Positions 51,345 through 60,909 are shown, counted from the first letter of the stretch. The stretch: 64,000 bases of DNA from Rhodococcus sp. 105337 (GCF_012844225.1 NZ_JABAGQ010000008.1:124001-188000); one strand, 5' to 3'. Notes: a model not told the origin generated them from the letters alone. Numbers and translations: made by a program.

Positions 51345-52916
51345 TTACGACACCGGGGTGTAGTCGGTACCCGTCCGCAACCACAGCGCGCCGGCTCCGG
51401 CGGTTGTTCCCTGCTCCTTCAGTTCGCGTTTGAGGATCTTGTTGGTCGCGGTGACCGGCAGGTCGGCGTCGATCCGGACGTGGCGCGGCCACGCCTTCGG
51501 TGACAGATCTGCCTGAGCAGCAAGGAATTCGGAGAACTCATCCGGGGTGAGTGTGGTGTCGTCGCGGAGCACCATGGCTGCCATCACCTGGTCGCCGACG
51601 TGTTCGTCGGGAACACCGTAGACCGCGACCCGGCTCAGTTGCGGGAGCCGCTGGAGGATCCGTTCGATCGGTGCCGCCGCGAGGTTCTCACCGTCCACGC
51701 GCATCCAGTCCGCGGTGCGGCCGGCGAGATAGATCCAGCCTTCGGCGTCCTTGTATGCCAGATCTCCCGACCAGAACATGCCGTGCCGCATCCGCTCGTC
51801 GGTCGACTCCTGATCGTTGTAGTAGCCGGTGAAGAAGCCGCCCCCTTGCGTGTTGACGAGTTCGCCGATGGCCTTGTCCGCGTTGCTCAAGGCACCGTTG
51901 TGGTCGAACTCGGCAGGTGCGCACTGCGTGACGGTGACGGAGTCGTACACCTCCACCCCGGCGAGTCCTTTTCCGATGGAGCCTTCGGGCGTGCCCTCCT
52001 CGCGGGTGATGATGACGGCTGTCTCCGTCGAACCGAAGCCGTCCCATACGGTGCACCCGAACCGCCTCGCGAACTCGTCGATGTCGCGGTCGGTGGCCTC
52101 GTTGCCGAAGGCCACCCGCAGCGGATTGTCGGCATCGTCCTTCTGTTCGGTCGTCGCCAGAAGGTATGCGAGAGGCTTGCCGACGTAGTTCATGTATGTC
52201 GCTCCGTAGCGGCGGATGTCGTCGAGAAAGGCCGACGCGGAGAACGTCGCCGGCGCCATGGCTGCGCCGCTGCACAGCGACACGCACCACCCGGCGAGGA
52301 TCGCGTTCGAGTGGAACATCGGCATCGACAGGTAGGCGATGTCGTCCGAGGTGATCGAGAAGCGCGACACCAGGTTGTTGCCCGCGAAGATCACCATGAT
52401 CTGAGCGAGCAGAACGGGTTTGGGGTCGCCGCTCGTACCGGAGGTGAAGATCAGCATGAACGGGTCCATCATCTCCACCTCGCGGTACGGCTCGAGGGGA
52501 GGCGCACCTTCGACCAGCAACCGCCACTGCGGGCTCGCGACGTCGAGCACCGTGATGTCGCCGAGATCGAGTCCGTCGAGGAGCGGGGCATGCGCCGGAT
52601 CGGTGAGCACCACCTGGCAATCGGCGCGTCGGATGTCTCCGGCCAGGCTCTCGCCGCGTCGCGTGGTGTTGATGCCGACGAGGGGGAACCCTCCGAGCCC
52701 TGCGGCCGCCACAGCGTGCAGCATGTCGGGTGTATTGCCGAGTAGCGTGCCGACATGCACCGGCCGGGTGTGGTCGAGAATCGAAAGCAGTGCCGAGGCC
52801 TGAGCCGACGCCTCCGTCAGATGCTCTCGCCAGGTCCAGCGTCCGGTGTCGTGAACGATCGCCGCGGTGTCGTCGTCGAGTAGTGCGCGCAGTGCCTGCT
52901 GAACGGTGTCGGCCAT
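51345..52916 (-). CDS. fadD17: Acyl-CoA synthetase, FadD17-like
   Basis: A 523-residue ANL-superfamily ligase. The A3 motif FTSGTSGDPKPV is near residue 170. NYVGKPLAYLLATTE, WDGFGSTET and DWMRVDGENLAAAPIERIL are nearly diagnostic of mycobacterial FadD17, a steroid side-chain C24-type activator in the KstR regulon. A conserved histidine a few residues after the A3 motif in FadD17 (CSHRK as I recall it) is replaced here by Gln (LAQIM). It is the last gene of a minus-strand operon behind the hydrolase, 11 bases apart. Confidence 0.87.
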   Translation of the reverse strand: MADTVQQALRALLDDDTAAIVHDTGRWTWREHLTEASAQASALLSILDHTRPVHVGTLLGNTPDMLHAVAAAGLGGFPLVGINTTRRGESLAGDIRRADCQVVLTDPAHAPLLDGLDLGDITVLDVASPQWRLLVEGAPPLEPYREVEMMDPFMLIFTSGTSGDPKPVLLAQIMVIFAGNNLVSRFSITSDDIAYLSMPMFHSNAILAGWCVSLCSGAAMAPATFSASAFLDDIRRYGATYMNYVGKPLAYLLATTEQKDDADNPLRVAFGNEATDRDIDEFARRFGCTVWDGFGSTETAVIITREEGTPEGSIGKGLAGVEVYDSVTVTQCAPAEFDHNGALSNADKAIGELVNTQGGGFFTGYYNDQESTDERMRHGMFWSGDLAYKDAEGWIYLAGRTADWMRVDGENLAAAPIERILQRLPQLSRVAVYGVPDEHVGDQVMAAMVLRDDTTLTPDEFSEFLAAQADLSPKAWPRHVRIDADLPVTATNKILKRELKEQGTTAGAGALWLRTGTDYTPVS

Positions 52917-52927
52917 GGTGATCGTCC

Positions 52928-53899
52928 TCAGTGTGGTGGGAGGGGAGAGACGGGGTCGCCGGAGACCTCGGGGGTGTCCGGCTTCGGAGTCGAAGAGTCC
53001 GCGAGATGCCTTGTCAGGAAGAAGATCTGGTGCGTCACTGCCGGCTCGAACCAGTCTTTCCCGGGCCACACGTCGAAGTGGTCGCAGGGATAATGGCGAA
53101 CCTCGGCGCGCGCCCGGAAGGCCGCCTGGGCAGCGGAGTGGGGTGGCGCACTGCGATCGAAGTCCGCGATCTGCACCAGTACCGGGCACCGGATCGACGC
53201 GGCGTGGCGGCCGGGGCGGTAGGTACCGAGTTCCAGCACGATCGTCGCGTCGACTTCGTTGCGCCACGTCGGGCCCGCGATGGCGAGATAACCCTCGCGA
53301 TGCCCGTCGAGATTCAACGCTGCGATGTCGCCGGGTTCCCCGACCAGCGGAATCATGTTGGCACCGCGACCGATTCGTGACCCGATTTTGCTTCGAACGC
53401 CCGTGGCGGTGGATCTCAGCAGGCTCGCCGCCGGTGTGTGGCGCGCGGCGAGCAGTCCGGCGGCGAGGCCGTCGACCAGCGGTGTGAGTGCCACAACCGC
53501 TGCGATACCCGAGTCGTGTGCGGCGATCGTCAGGACATGACCGCCCGACAGCGAGACACCCCACAGTACGACGCGATCCGGGTCCACTCCGTCGAGGCGC
53601 CGCGCCGCGTCGATCGCGGCGCGGTAATCGGCCAGTTGGCCGTCGAGGTCCACGCGCTGACGGTCGTCCCCGCCGGACGAGCCGAACCCCCGGTAGTCGA
53701 ACGCCACGACGTGCATCCCCGCATCGGCGAAGCGTTCCGCGAACGGGGTGAGTCCGGAGTCCTTCGTTCCTCCGAGTCCGTGCGCCATGATGACGACCGG
53801 CGCTCGTCCGGACGCGTCGAGCCGTCCCGGTTTCGCGGGGAAGTGCCAGGCGTCGACATCGGCGTCGCGTGACCGGAACTGCAAGGAGTGGAATGTCAT
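52928..53899 (-). CDS. Alpha/beta hydrolase, S15-like
   Basis: A 323-residue hydrolase. Oxyanion HGLGGTKDSG near residue 42, nucleophile in WGVSLSGGHV near 117, acid Asp near 255 (ADFDRSAPP) and late His in CDHFDVWPG near 275. This pattern is that of X-prolyl dipeptidyl peptidase-like / dienelactone-type hydrolases. In this operon, after a Baeyer-Villiger-type monooxygenase, a role in ester or lactone cleavage is plausible. ATG 53899 has GGAGG upstream and overlaps the monooxygenase stop by 4 bases. Confidence 0.85.
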   Translation of the reverse strand: MTFHSLQFRSRDADVDAWHFPAKPGRLDASGRAPVVIMAHGLGGTKDSGLTPFAERFADAGMHVVAFDYRGFGSSGGDDRQRVDLDGQLADYRAAIDAARRLDGVDPDRVVLWGVSLSGGHVLTIAAHDSGIAAVVALTPLVDGLAAGLLAARHTPAASLLRSTATGVRSKIGSRIGRGANMIPLVGEPGDIAALNLDGHREGYLAIAGPTWRNEVDATIVLELGTYRPGRHAASIRCPVLVQIADFDRSAPPHSAAQAAFRARAEVRHYPCDHFDVWPGKDWFEPAVTHQIFFLTRHLADSSTPKPDTPEVSGDPVSPLPPH

Positions 53900-55221
53900 C
53901 GGTCGCCTCCGTGGGCACGGGCAAGTCCGGCCGGCAGTTCGTGTGTGCGGATGTCGTGCTCGTACGCGAAATAATCGAGTTGCTGGGTGTGCCGTGGACG
54001 ATCCAGCATGTGCCCGGTGAATTTCTGCTGGTCCGCGACGATGACCCGTTCCATCTCGTCGTCCGCGGGCAGTGCGTAGCGGCCGACGGCATACGCGGCG
54101 ATCACCCGCGCCTGACATTCGACGAAGGGGAACAGCGTCGGCGTCGCCTGTGCGAAACCGGCGAAGGCGAGGTCGGGGAGTCCCGGTGCGAAGATCCGTT
54201 TGTAGAGCGCGATGTGATTGTCCGGCGCACTGAGGAAAGCGGGTTCGAAGAACGGGAACGTGATGTTGTAACCGGTCGCGTAGACGGCGATATCGATCTC
54301 GGTCGAGCTACCGTCGACGAAATGCACTGTGCGGCCGTCGAACCGCTCGATGTCGGGTTTCGGGGTGATGTCGCCCGACCCCAGACGCAGTGGCAACTCC
54401 ACCGACTGCGTGGGGTGGGCTTCGAAGAATTTGTGGTTGGGCGACGGAAGACCGTACAACTCCGGCCTGCCGGAGAGCAGGGGTTGCCCCCACTGTGCGA
54501 GCTTGCGCTGCCAGGCCAGCGGTACGTAGGGCACCGTCCGGTAGTACTTGTCGGCGGGGCGCCCGGCGATGTACTTGGGAACGATCCACGCACTCGACCG
54601 AGTCGAGAGCGTCACCTCCGTCCGAAGCGTTCTCGACGACAGTTCGACGGCGATGTCGGCGGCACTGTTGCCGATGCCGACGACAAGAATGCGCTTGCCC
54701 GCGAAATCGAGCGGGGTCTGCGGATCGATGTAGTGGTGGGAGTGCATCGCCACCCCGGTGAAGTCGCCCGGAAATCGGGGGACCCGGGGGTCCCAGTGAT
54801 GGCCGTTGGCGACAACGAGGAACTCGAACCGCCGGGTGCCGCCGTCTGCCAGGTCGAGTTCCCAGCCCCCTTCGTCCAGGCGCCGGGCGCGGAGCACCTC
54901 GTTGCCGAACTCGATGTTGTCGCGGAGGCCGAAGGCGTCGGTATATCCGTCGAGGTAGTCCTTGATCTGGGAGTGGTGAGGAAAATCGGGATACGACGCC
55001 GGCATCGGATAGTCCTTGAACGACAACTGATGCTTCGACGTGTCGATGTGCAGCGAACGGTAAGCACTGCTGCGTCCGTTGGGGTTACCGAAGGCCCAGT
55101 TCCCGCCCACGCGATCGGACATCTCGAAGCACGTGTAGGGCACGCCGTAGTCGGACAGCATCTTGCTCGTGGTCAGGCCGCTGATTCCCGCGCCGATGAC
55201 AGCGGTACTCGGTGCCGACAT
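53896..55221 (-). CDS. Flavin-containing monooxygenase
   Basis: A 441-residue flavoprotein with two Rossmann motifs, GAGISG at residues 10-15 for FAD and GIGNSA near 180 for NADPH. Between them lies the FMO/BVMO fingerprint-like FPGDFTGVAMHSHHY; ATGYNITFPF is near 325. It would insert oxygen in a ketone or heteroatom. Its order with a hydrolase, a FadD and an SDR recalls the M. tuberculosis mymA operon. ATG 55221 is clear. A KstR-like palindrome lies 60 bases upstream. Confidence 0.88.
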   Translation of the reverse strand: MSAPSTAVIGAGISGLTTSKMLSDYGVPYTCFEMSDRVGGNWAFGNPNGRSSAYRSLHIDTSKHQLSFKDYPMPASYPDFPHHSQIKDYLDGYTDAFGLRDNIEFGNEVLRARRLDEGGWELDLADGGTRRFEFLVVANGHHWDPRVPRFPGDFTGVAMHSHHYIDPQTPLDFAGKRILVVGIGNSAADIAVELSSRTLRTEVTLSTRSSAWIVPKYIAGRPADKYYRTVPYVPLAWQRKLAQWGQPLLSGRPELYGLPSPNHKFFEAHPTQSVELPLRLGSGDITPKPDIERFDGRTVHFVDGSSTEIDIAVYATGYNITFPFFEPAFLSAPDNHIALYKRIFAPGLPDLAFAGFAQATPTLFPFVECQARVIAAYAVGRYALPADDEMERVIVADQQKFTGHMLDRPRHTQQLDYFAYEHDIRTHELPAGLARAHGGDR

Positions 55222-55280
55222 GTATGACCTTCCCCCAACGTCGGGTGAATCCGGAGTGTTCGGTGACGACGGTCACAATG

Positions 55281-55294
55281 TAGAACACGTTCTC
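55281..55294 (-). promoter_or_regulatory. KstR-like operator
   Basis: TAGAACACGTTCTC fits the KstR consensus TNNAACNNGTTNNA at every fixed position except the last. AGAAC-AC-GTTCT is a perfect pair of arms. It lies 60 bases upstream of the monooxygenase start. KstR represses sterol-degradation genes in mycobacteria and rhodococci. Confidence 0.55.
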
Positions 55295-55356
55295 GGGTAG
55301 AGCCATGCCTTGTCCGCGCCGCCGGGACCACACCGCCGCACCGGCGTGGATCGCGG

Positions 55357-56157
55357 TTACTTTCCCGGGTTCGTGGCGTCCGGCAGCGGCGATGCCATCG
55401 CGGCGAGGTGCGCGAGTAGATCGGGGTAGCGGCGCGTGTGGGCGCCGCCGTTGAGGTCGATCGTCGCTCCGGTCATCCAGGTCGCCGCATCGGAGGCGAC
55501 GAACGCGACCACCTCGGCGACCTCCTCAGGACGTCCCGCGCGTCCGAGAGGGGTGTTCTCGAGATAGTCCTCGCGCAGACCGGGCACCAGTGCGACCCCC
55601 GCCGTGAGCGGGGTGTCGACCAGTCCCGGGGAGACGGCGTTCACTCGTACTCCTCGTGCACCGAGTTCGAGCGCCGCAACCTCGGTGAGCATGAGGACGC
55701 CCGCCTTCGCCGCACAGTACGCAGCCATTCCGGGAGCGGGTTGCCGTCCGTTGAGCGACGCGATCGTGGTGATGCTGCCGCCGTCGCGCACCACGCGCCC
55801 CGCATGCTTCATGACCAGAAAAGCACCGGTCAGGCACACGTCGACCGTGGTCTGCCAGTCCTCGAGCGCGAGGTCGGTGATGCGCCCCGGCATCGACACC
55901 CCGGCACATTCGACGACCGTGTCCGGAGCGCCTTCGCTCGCCACCACCTCGGCGAAGAGCCTTTCGACGCTGCTCTCGTCGGTGACGTCGGCGGTGCTCG
56001 CCCGGGCGCCTGCGCCCAGTTCGCCGGCCCGCGCGCGAGCGGCGGCCCCGTCGATGTCCGCGATCACCACGGTCGCTCCGCGAGTGTGAAGAAGCCGGGC
56101 CGTGGCCCAGCCGATTCCCGACGCCCCGCCGATCACCACTGCTGTCCTGCCGTTCAT
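55357..56157 (-). CDS. Short-chain dehydrogenase/reductase
   Basis: A 266-residue SDR. Cofactor motif IGGASGIG is at 9-16, with an acidic DID after strand 2 pointing to NAD. The catalytic Ser is in IASLNG near 140, and Tyr-X3-Lys is in YCAAK near 153. The usual NNAG is replaced by ECAG. ATG 56157 follows GAGGAGG. It is upstream of the monooxygenase operon on the same strand (135 bases apart), so it may supply a ketone for the monooxygenase, or be a separate unit. Confidence 0.88.
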   Translation of the reverse strand: MNGRTAVVIGGASGIGWATARLLHTRGATVVIADIDGAAARARAGELGAGARASTADVTDESSVERLFAEVVASEGAPDTVVECAGVSMPGRITDLALEDWQTTVDVCLTGAFLVMKHAGRVVRDGGSITTIASLNGRQPAPGMAAYCAAKAGVLMLTEVAALELGARGVRVNAVSPGLVDTPLTAGVALVPGLREDYLENTPLGRAGRPEEVAEVVAFVASDAATWMTGATIDLNGGAHTRRYPDLLAHLAAMASPLPDATNPGK

Positions 56158-56297
56158 GGACCGATCCTCCTCGAGCCGACACCCGGAACACGCGTACCGA
56201 GGAGTCTGGACAGTTGTCCGGTGATTCGGCAAGGTAATCGCCCACAGCGTGAAACGACGACGCTGTGGCTGTTCCGAGTTACGCCGGAGAGAAACGA

Positions 56298-57338
56298 GTG
56301 GCTGCCGTGTCCAGAACCCTGTTCGCGACCCGTTTCGACTTCCGTGCGCCCGGTGCGACACCACGCGACCGGCAGGCGCTGTTCGCGCGCGCACTCGAAC
56401 AGGTCGAGTACGCGGAATCCACCGGGCACGACGTCGTCATGCTTTCCGAACACCACGGTTCGGAGGACGGGTACCTGCCCAGTCCGCTCCCGGTCGCCGC
56501 GGCGTTCGCGGCCCGGACCCGCACGATCCCCATCACTGTCTCTGCGCTGATCGTCAATCTTTACGACCCCGTGCGGCTCGCCGAGGACATCGCGGTGATC
56601 GACCTGCTGTCCGGTGGCCGGGTGTCGTATGTGTTCGCGCTCGGATATCGCACCGAGGAGTACGCGCTCTATCGCCGACCGTGGACCAGTCGCGGGCAAG
56701 ACACGGAAAACGCACTCGAACTGGTGCTCGAGGCACTGCGGACCCAGCGAGTGGACCGCGCCGGGCGGGTCGGCGCCGTGACCCCGGCACCCTTGTCCCG
56801 CCCGCACCCCGTCGCCTATTACGGCGGTGGCACACCGACCGCTGCGCGCCGGGCAGCAAGGCTCGGCCTCAATTTCCAGCCCCAGATCGCCGACGAAGCG
56901 CTACGCGACCTGTACCGCGCGGAATGCGAGAGGCTCGGGCGCCGGCCCGGGCACGTGATGATGCCCCCGCCCGGACCGGCAACGGTGTTCTGCGCAGCCG
57001 ATCCGGACGAATTCTGGGCGCGGTACGGGGATCATCTGCTCGCCGATGCCCGGGGCTACGCCGCATGGCACCAGAGCGGTACGGCGTTGTCGCACGTGTT
57101 CGACCGATCCACGACGATCGAAGAACTCCGTGCCGCGGGCACCTATGTCGTGGATACGCCCGACGGCCTGATCCGCCGGTGCAGGGAGGGCTTTCTCCCG
57201 GTCGTCACCACCCATCCGCTCTGTGCCGGAATGCCGGAGGAGCCCTCGTGGGAGAGCATGCGGTTGCTCGGCGAAAAGGTCGTTCCGGCACTACGTGAGG
57301 ATCGAAAACTAATCACCGAGAACCGCTCCGCGGGATAG
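56298..57338 (+). CDS. Luciferase-like (LLM) flavin-dependent monooxygenase
   Basis: A 346-residue F420/FMN-type TIM-barrel protein (FATRFDFRAPGATP, then MLSEHHGSEDGYLPSPLPVA, RTIPITVSALIVNLYDPVRL and LLSGGRVSYVFALGYRTEEY). These are the ordered blocks of bacterial-luciferase-family class flavoproteins, which in actinobacteria often use F420. GTG 56298 is favoured by GGAGAG 7 bases upstream; GTG 56265 is possible. It is divergent from the SDR. Substrate unknown. Confidence 0.87.
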   Translation: MAAVSRTLFATRFDFRAPGATPRDRQALFARALEQVEYAESTGHDVVMLSEHHGSEDGYLPSPLPVAAAFAARTRTIPITVSALIVNLYDPVRLAEDIAVIDLLSGGRVSYVFALGYRTEEYALYRRPWTSRGQDTENALELVLEALRTQRVDRAGRVGAVTPAPLSRPHPVAYYGGGTPTAARRAARLGLNFQPQIADEALRDLYRAECERLGRRPGHVMMPPPGPATVFCAADPDEFWARYGDHLLADARGYAAWHQSGTALSHVFDRSTTIEELRAAGTYVVDTPDGLIRRCREGFLPVVTTHPLCAGMPEEPSWESMRLLGEKVVPALREDRKLITENRSAG

Positions 57339-57459
57339 GTACACGCCTTACTCTGGGACGCATCTGCTTGCCCCGCAGGCTGAGGACGCACGCCGTCGAA
57401 CGCGTGCAGGTCCGTCTGCATCGTCGAGATCGTCGCCCCGTGCGGCGTGAGGAGGCCCG

Positions 57460-59214
57460 ATGAACGCGGTGATTGCTCCGGTCGAGGCGAAGCGGCCGTA
57501 TCCCCCTCGACGCAAGCCGAAGGGCGCGGTCATTCGCGACCTGATCACCACGACCGATCCGAAGACGCTCGGGTTGATGTACATCGTCACCTCCTTCGTC
57601 TTCTTCCTCATCGGCGGGCTGCTGGCGTTGCTGATGCGCACCGAGCTCGCGCGTCCCGGCTTGCAGTTCCTGTCCAACGAGCAGTACAACCAGCTCTTCA
57701 CCGTGCACGGCGGAATCATGCTGCTGATGTACGCGACCCCGGTGGTGTTCGGGTTCGCGAACTACATCCTCCCGCTGCAGATCGGCGCCCCCGACGTCGC
57801 GTTTCCCCGGCTGAACGCGTTCAGCTACTGGCTCTTCCTGTTCGGCTCGCTCACGGTGGTGTACAGCCTGGTCACCCCTCGGGGTGCCGCCGACTTCGGG
57901 TGGACGTCGTACATGCCGCTGGCGTCCGAGGAACACACGCCGGGTGTCGGCGCGAACCTATGGTTCCTCGGCCTGGTCATCACGGGTCTCGGCACCATCC
58001 TGGGCGCGGTCAACATGATCACCACGGTGGTCTGCATGCGCGCTCCGGGCATGACGATGTTCCGCATGCCCATCTTCACCTGGAACATCTTCATCACGAT
58101 GATCCTGGTCCTGCTGGTGTTCCCGCTGCTCGCGGCAGCGTTCATGGGGGCGATCGTCGACAGGGTGCTCGGGGGCCACATCTACGATCCCGCGACCGGT
58201 GGCGCGATCCTCTGGCAACACCTGTTCTGGTTCTTCGGCCACCCGGAGGTGTATGTCGTCGCGCTGCCGTTCTTCGGCATCGTCTCGGAAATCTTCCCGG
58301 TCTTCAGCCGCAAGCCGATCTTCGGCTACAGCGGCCTGGTCTACGCGACGATCGCCATCGCGGCGCTGTCGATCGCCGTGTGGGCGCACCACATGTATGC
58401 GACCGGCGCGGTGCTGCTGCCGTTCTTCGCGTTCATGACGTTCCTGATCGCCGTCCCGACGGGCGTGAAGTTCTTCAACTGGATCGGCACGATGTGGAGA
58501 GGGCAGATCACCTTCGAGACACCCATGCTGTTCGCCGTCGGTTTCATCATCACGTTCCTGTTCGGCGGTCTGTCCGGCATCATCCTGGCGAGCCCGCCGC
58601 TCGACTTCCACCTGCACGACTCGTACTTCGTCGTGGCGCACTTCCACTACGTGCTCTTCGGCACGATCGTGTTCGCGACGTACGCCGGCATCTATTTCTG
58701 GTTCCCGAAGATGACCGGGCGCATGCTCGACGAACGCCTCGGCAAGTGGCACTTCTGGCTGACCTTCATCGGCTTCCACACCACCTTCCTGGTGCAGCAC
58801 TGGCTCGGTAACGAGGGCATGCCGCGTCGCTACGCGGATTATCTGCCCTCGGACGGGTTCACCACGCTCAACACGGTCTCGACGGTCGGTGCGTTCATAG
58901 TGGGTGCCTCTACGCTGCCGTTCGTGTGGAACGTGTTCAGGAGCTACCGCTACGGCCAGGTCGTCACGGTCGACGACCCGTGGGGCTTCGGTAACTCGCT
59001 CGAGTGGGCAACGAGTTGCCCGCCGCCGCGGCACAACTTCACCGAACTACCGCGGATCCGGTCGGAGCGCCCCGCGTTCGAACTGCACTACCCGCACATG
59101 TCCGAGAAGATGCGCACCGAGGCGCACGTCGGGCCGGGCAGCAACAAGCGCGAGGTCAACGTGCTCGAAGGGGCCAACCGTTCCCCGTCGGACAGCACCG
59201 ACGAAAACCGGTGA
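57460..59214 (+). CDS. ctaD: Cytochrome c oxidase subunit I (aa3 type)
   Basis: A 584-residue, 12-helix heme-copper oxidase subunit. Ligands: His83 (TVHGGIM) and His396 for heme a, His261 with Tyr265 (FGHPEVY) and His310/His311 (WAHHMY) for CuB, His394 (VAHFHYV) for heme a3. The K-channel lysine is Lys337 (PTGVKFFN). The length and C-terminus match the actinobacterial aa3 subunit of the bcc-aa3 supercomplex. ATG 57460 has GAGGAGG upstream. No other oxidase subunit is near; rhodococci often have more than one ctaD. Confidence 0.96.
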   Translation: MNAVIAPVEAKRPYPPRRKPKGAVIRDLITTTDPKTLGLMYIVTSFVFFLIGGLLALLMRTELARPGLQFLSNEQYNQLFTVHGGIMLLMYATPVVFGFANYILPLQIGAPDVAFPRLNAFSYWLFLFGSLTVVYSLVTPRGAADFGWTSYMPLASEEHTPGVGANLWFLGLVITGLGTILGAVNMITTVVCMRAPGMTMFRMPIFTWNIFITMILVLLVFPLLAAAFMGAIVDRVLGGHIYDPATGGAILWQHLFWFFGHPEVYVVALPFFGIVSEIFPVFSRKPIFGYSGLVYATIAIAALSIAVWAHHMYATGAVLLPFFAFMTFLIAVPTGVKFFNWIGTMWRGQITFETPMLFAVGFIITFLFGGLSGIILASPPLDFHLHDSYFVVAHFHYVLFGTIVFATYAGIYFWFPKMTGRMLDERLGKWHFWLTFIGFHTTFLVQHWLGNEGMPRRYADYLPSDGFTTLNTVSTVGAFIVGASTLPFVWNVFRSYRYGQVVTVDDPWGFGNSLEWATSCPPPRHNFTELPRIRSERPAFELHYPHMSEKMRTEAHVGPGSNKREVNVLEGANRSPSDSTDENR

Positions 59215-59218
59215 CCCG

Positions 59219-59246
59219 GCCTCCCGTGCCTCAGTGCCCGGGAGGC
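59219..59246. terminator. Candidate bidirectional hairpin after ctaD
   Basis: GCCTCCCG (59219-59226) pairs with CGGGAGGC (59239-59246), with a 12-base loop. It covers the end of the convergent TetR gene. Confidence 0.5.
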
Positions 59247-59890
59247 AGATCGGGGACCCCGATCACGAGAGCACGTGCGTGCCGCTTCACAGCGGCGGTG
59301 TCGCTCACGCCGAGAACGTCGAGCGACGCCGTCGCGAGCATCTCGGGGAGCTTGGCGTCGACTCGTTCGTCGTCGGCGCGGATCGCGATGGCCGACTCGA
59401 CGAGCCGGAACGGTAGGCCCGCCCGGGGATCGTTCTCTCCGACGATCTCGGCCGCCAGATCCCGATAACGAACCGCCAACTGCTCCCGCTCTGCCCGGAA
59501 ACGCCCGAACTGCTCGGTGCGCACTTCGGGCAGCAGATACAGCGCACCGAGATTCCATCTGCCCGCGCACAACTGCGCGGTGTCGAACCAGGCCAGTGCG
59601 CACAACCGCACCGCCGCGGGGTGATTGTCATCCAGGCCCGCGTCGAATTCGATCGTGGGCTCGACGGTGTCCTCCAGCAGTGCGACGAGGATGTCGTTCT
59701 TCGTCGCGAAATGGTTGTAGAGCGACGCCTGACGGATGCCCACCGCGTCGGCGATGAGCCGGGTCGATGTCGACGCGAACCCCCGGGTGGTGAAGAGTTC
59801 GGCTGCGGCATCGAGGATTTCGGCACGCGCGGTGGCGCCGGGGCGACGTGGTTCTCGTAGCCGGGGACGGCCCGGTCCTGCGTGGGTCAC
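59231..59890 (-). CDS. TetR-family regulator divergent from the urea-carboxylase cluster
   Basis: A 219-residue TetR protein with helix-turn-helix near 22-68 (AEILDAAAELFTTRGFASTS, then VGIRQASLYNHFATKNDIL) and a helical ligand domain. GTG 59890 is chosen (THAGPGRPRLREP); TTG 59908 is possible. The divergent layout and the large palindrome in the 175-base gap make it the likely regulator of the urea-carboxylase-associated genes. Effector unknown, perhaps a nitrogen compound. Confidence 0.88.
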   Translation of the reverse strand: MTHAGPGRPRLREPRRPGATARAEILDAAAELFTTRGFASTSTRLIADAVGIRQASLYNHFATKNDILVALLEDTVEPTIEFDAGLDDNHPAAVRLCALAWFDTAQLCAGRWNLGALYLLPEVRTEQFGRFRAEREQLAVRYRDLAAEIVGENDPRAGLPFRLVESAIAIRADDERVDAKLPEMLATASLDVLGVSDTAAVKRHARALVIGVPDLPPGH

Positions 59891-60011
59891 TCCCTCACCA
59901 TGGCACAACGGTCGTGTGCGCCGCGCGGTCGTGTCCGGCCGTGAGAACTCCGAAATCCGGACGAAACATGGGTCACGGAGTTGTTACGCCGCGGCAATTC
60001 CCCGAATATGC

Positions 60012-60050
60012 GCGCTCGGAAAACTGTCGAGTGACAGTTTCCCCGAGCGC
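60012..60050. promoter_or_regulatory. Large palindrome, probable TetR operator
   Basis: The inner arms AAACTGTC (60021-60028) and GACAGTTT (60033-60040) flank GAGT. The outer arms GCGCTCGG (60012-60019) and CCGAGCGC (60043-60050) extend the symmetry, interrupted by A against CC. It ends 15 bases before the first cluster start and could also fold as an RNA hairpin next to the ribosome-binding site. Confidence 0.6.
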
Positions 60051-60065
60051 CACGATCGGAGCACC

Positions 60066-60908
60066 ATGACCGAGACCCTCGCGACGGCCACCACCCACGC
60101 CGCCCGCGCCCACGCACGGGCACAGTCGGGCATCGTCACCGACGGCATGCCCACCGTTCCGGCGTCCGCGTGGCCGGCCGCTCCCACCGGACGCGCCGCC
60201 TCCCTCGTCTGGGCCGAGACCGTGCCCGGTGGCCGCTACACGAGCAAGGTGCTTGCCCGGGGAACTCGCCTGCGACTCCGCGACATCCACGGTGCGGCCT
60301 GCGCGAACCTCCTGTTGTTCCGCGCCGACGCCCCGCACGAGCGGCTCAACGTCGCCGACACGCTGAAAGTGCCGTGGCAGGCGTATCTGGGAACCGGCCA
60401 TCCGCTGCTGTCGGATCAGGGCCGGGTGCTCGCCACGATCGTCGCCGATACCTCCGGCCGCCACGACGCGCTGTGCGGCACCACGCACCTCGCGGGAAAC
60501 ACCGCGAAATACGGAGCGGGAGAGTTGCACTCGGAAGCTCCCGCCGGACGGGAACTCTTCACGGTCGCCGCCGCGAAACACGATCTCGCCCCGCGCGACC
60601 TGCCCCCGTCGCTGTCGTTCTTCCACGGCGTGCGCGTCGAGGACGACGGCACGCTGACGAGTACCGGCTCGGCGGGGCCCGACACCTACGTCGAATTGAT
60701 TCTCCACCTGCCGGTGATCGTGCTGCTCGCCAACACCGCGCACCCGCTGGACCCGGCAGAGGACTTCCCGACCAGCACACTCGAAATCCTCGCGTGGCGT
60801 GCCCCCGCCGACCTCGACTCGCTCCCCGCTACCGACCCCGAATACCGACGCGCCGTGCTCAACACCGAAGACGCCTGGGCTGCCGCTGCTTCCGGAATGG
60901 AGAACTGA
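60066..60908 (+). CDS. Urea-carboxylase-associated protein 1 (DUF1989)
   Basis: A 280-residue protein of the UAAP1/DUF1989 family (YTSKVLARGTRLRLRDIHGA, GTGHPLLSDQGRVLATIVAD, HEERLN-like PHERLNVADT). Members occur beside urea (or guanidine) carboxylase genes. ATG 60066 follows GGAG. The next gene starts 1 base after its stop. Its exact biochemical job is not clear; recent work on guanidine degradation links the pair to carboxyguanidine deimination. Confidence 0.85.
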   Translation: MTETLATATTHAARAHARAQSGIVTDGMPTVPASAWPAAPTGRAASLVWAETVPGGRYTSKVLARGTRLRLRDIHGAACANLLLFRADAPHERLNVADTLKVPWQAYLGTGHPLLSDQGRVLATIVADTSGRHDALCGTTHLAGNTAKYGAGELHSEAPAGRELFTVAAAKHDLAPRDLPPSLSFFHGVRVEDDGTLTSTGSAGPDTYVELILHLPVIVLLANTAHPLDPAEDFPTSTLEILAWRAPADLDSLPATDPEYRRAVLNTEDAWAAAASGMEN

Positions 60909-60909
60909 C

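Noticed and set aside
59891-60065. Guanidine-I (ykkC) riboswitch upstream of the urea-carboxylase-associated genes
   Set aside because: I looked for the conserved ykkC stems and bases and could not find them; only the large palindrome is present. A covariance-model search would settle it.
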